A stretch of DNA of 13,051 nucleotides. Source: Desulfobacterales bacterium. GTDB taxonomy: Bacteria > Desulfobacterota > Desulfobacteria > Desulfobacterales > Desulfosalsimonadaceae. The translations under genes and the position numbers were made by a program. The notes beneath the pieces were generated by a model. It saw only the letters and a program-made list of their open reading frames with translations. It was not told where the DNA came from and made no database searches. The stretch lies in the NCBI GenBank assembly GCA_018224315.1, contig JAGTVF010000240.1:1-13051 (forward strand). Reading direction: 5' to 3'. This document shows, in pieces, positions 11,756 through 13,051 of this stretch (position 1 is its first letter; each line of letters opens with the position of its first letter).

Positions 11756-13051
11756 TTTTCAGGTGCCTGCCGTTGGGTAATTTTCTGCTGAATTTTTTTG
11801 ACCCGGGTTTTGTCTGCTCCCGTGGCCTTTGCTGTTTTGCTGATGTCAAAATCATGGGATTTGAGTTTTTGTATTATAAACACCTCTTCAAAGGCCTGCT
11901 GTGCATCCCTGAGCCGGTCAAAGGCAAACAGTTCCACAGCCGGGGTGGCCGGAGGCCTGGCTGCTGTGTTGTAAGGCGCAGGAAGGTCTTTGACCCCGAT
12001 GTTATCCCCGGCCATGATGTCCAACCGCTCCACCAGGTTTTTGAGTTCCCGGACATTGCCCGGCCAGTCATACTGCTTGAGCATCTCCACGGCTTCGGGC
12101 GCCATCTGCTTGGCCGGGGTGCCGTTGTCTTCAGCCGTTTTGGAGAGAAATACATGGATCAGGGCCGGAATGTCTTCGATGCGTTCGCGCAGGGCCGGCA
12201 CTGAGATGGGCACCACGTTGATCCGGTAATACAGATCTTCGCGAAAGGTGCCGTCCCTGATGGCTTTTTTCAGGTTTTTGTTTGTCGCGGCAATCACCCG
12301 AACATCAATGGGAATGGTGCGGCTGCCGCCCAGGCGCTGAAATTGTTTTTCCTCGAGAATCCGCAGTATGGTGGCCTGGGTTTTAAGACCCATATCGCCG
12401 ATTTCGTCGAAAAACAAGGTCCCGGTGTGGGCCAGTTCAAATTTGCCGTACTTTTTGGTTACCGCCCCGGCAAAAGCCCCCTTTTCATGGCCCAGCAGTT
12501 CGCTTTCCAGGCTTTCATCGTTTAACGCCGCACAGTTGACATCCACCAGGGGCTTGTCGCAGCGGGTCGACAACTGGTGAATGGTTCTGGCCACCAGTTC
12601 CTTTCCGGTGCCGTTTTCACCGGTGATCAGAATCCAGGCATCGGTTGGCGCCGCAATCTGGATCTGGTTTTTGAGTTCCATGGTGGCCGGGCTGCTGCCG
12701 GTGATGGCGTATTTTTCAATGGTTTTTTTCCGCAGAAACCGGTTTTCTTCCTCCAGGCGCCGGAAATTCAATGCATTGTTGATGGCCACAATCACCCGGT
12801 CAATGTTCAGGGGCTTTTCAATAAAATCATAAGCGCCCATTTTCGTGGCGTTGACCGCGGTTTCAATGGTGCCGTGGCCGGTGATCATCACCACCTGGAC
12901 ATGGGAGTGCTGGCTTTTGATTTCCTTTAGGGTTTCAATGCCGTCTAATCCCGGCATCCAGATATCGAGCAGCACCAGGTCCGGGGTCTGGGCCTCCACG
13001 CACTGGAGGGCCTCATAGCCGTTGGTTGCGGTCATGGTTTCAAAGCCTTCG
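11752..13051 (-). CDS. Sigma-54-dependent response regulator (NtrC/NtrX type), 5' end cut by window edge
   Basis: This is a two-component transcription activator that would open sigma-54 promoters when phosphorylated. The frame is open to the window edge; the first part of the receiver is missing. Seen in order: the receiver, with phosphoacceptor Asp in LLDIWMPGLDG (codon 12964-12966) and MITGHGTIETA; then the AAA+ domain with Walker A GENGTGKE, Walker B FFDEIGD, and RVIAATNKNL and FREDLYYRINV. A C-terminal Fis-like helix-turn-helix (FDISKTAKATGADKTRVKK) ends the protein. The sigma-54 contact loop reads GAFAGA (12463-12480) instead of GAFTGA. The receiver-AAA-Fis order fits NtrC or NtrX relatives, but I cannot name the regulon. 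Its stop overlaps the rsmD start. A partner histidine kinase would be expected upstream, outside the window. Confidence 0.93.
   Translation of the reverse strand, partial: EGFETMTATNGYEALQCVEAQTPDLVLLDIWMPGLDGIETLKEIKSQHSHVQVVMITGHGTIETAVNATKMGAYDFIEKPLNIDRVIVAINNALNFRRLEEENRFLRKKTIEKYAITGSSPATMELKNQIQIAAPTDAWILITGENGTGKELVARTIHQLSTRCDKPLVDVNCAALNDESLESELLGHEKGAFAGAVTKKYGKFELAHTGTLFFDEIGDMGLKTQATILRILEEKQFQRLGGSRTIPIDVRVIAATNKNLKKAIRDGTFREDLYYRINVVPISVPALRERIEDIPALIHVFLSKTAEDNGTPAKQMAPEAVEMLKQYDWPGNVRELKNLVERLDIMAGDNIGVKDLPAPYNTAARPPATPAVELFAFDRLRDAQQAFEEVFIIQKLKSHDFDISKTAKATGADKTRVKKIQQKITQRQAPEK

Overview
The window reads as core chromosome of a moderately GC-rich, diderm, probably sulfate-reducing Desulfobacterota-type bacterium. 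That assignment is inferred from gene content, protein character and gene order, not from a marker gene. The window is densely coded: 14 protein genes, the first and last cut by the window edges, and no gene-free stretch over 300 bases. I see no tRNA, rRNA, CRISPR array, insertion sequence or phage gene.

Layout. (1) 1-1487, plus strand: the 3' part of dnaJ, then queD (queuosine and deazapurine pathway). (2) 1469-2029, minus strand: pyrE, overlapping the end of queD. Its upstream region holds a candidate promoter, a T-run and a 10-bp GC hairpin followed by a T-rich tract, which resembles a pyrimidine attenuator. (3) 2264-7846, plus strand: a tight five-gene cell-division and envelope operon of ftsE, ftsX, an SH3-containing envC-like gene, ctpA and a yibQ-type divergent polysaccharide deacetylase. 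(4) 7869-8789, minus strand: prmA, which methylates ribosomal protein L11. (5) 8940-10627, plus strand: pcm (protein isoaspartate repair), translationally coupled to a DUF368/PopT polyprenyl-phosphate transporter. (6) 10579-13051, minus strand: a truncated sigma-54 response regulator, rsmD and coaD. coaD overlaps the 3' end of popT by 49 bases.

How the genes work together. FtsEX is the ATP-driven transmembrane switch that controls EnvC-type activators, which in turn activate periplasmic amidases at the septum. CtpA is a periplasmic processing protease of the kind that trims hydrolases and lipoproteins. YibQ-type proteins are commonly found next to envC. PopT, in another operon, recycles the undecaprenyl carrier needed for wall synthesis. 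The remaining genes are housekeeping: protein folding, tRNA modification, pyrimidine and CoA synthesis, and ribosome and protein methylation.

I see no clearly new defence or mobile system. The most interesting signals are: the domain make-up of the envC-like and yibQ-like proteins, including a histone-like lysine tail encoded through repeated A-tracts; the possible pyrE leader attenuator; a strong plus-strand terminator-like hairpin hidden antisense inside rsmD; and a GAFAGA instead of GAFTGA loop in the sigma-54 activator.
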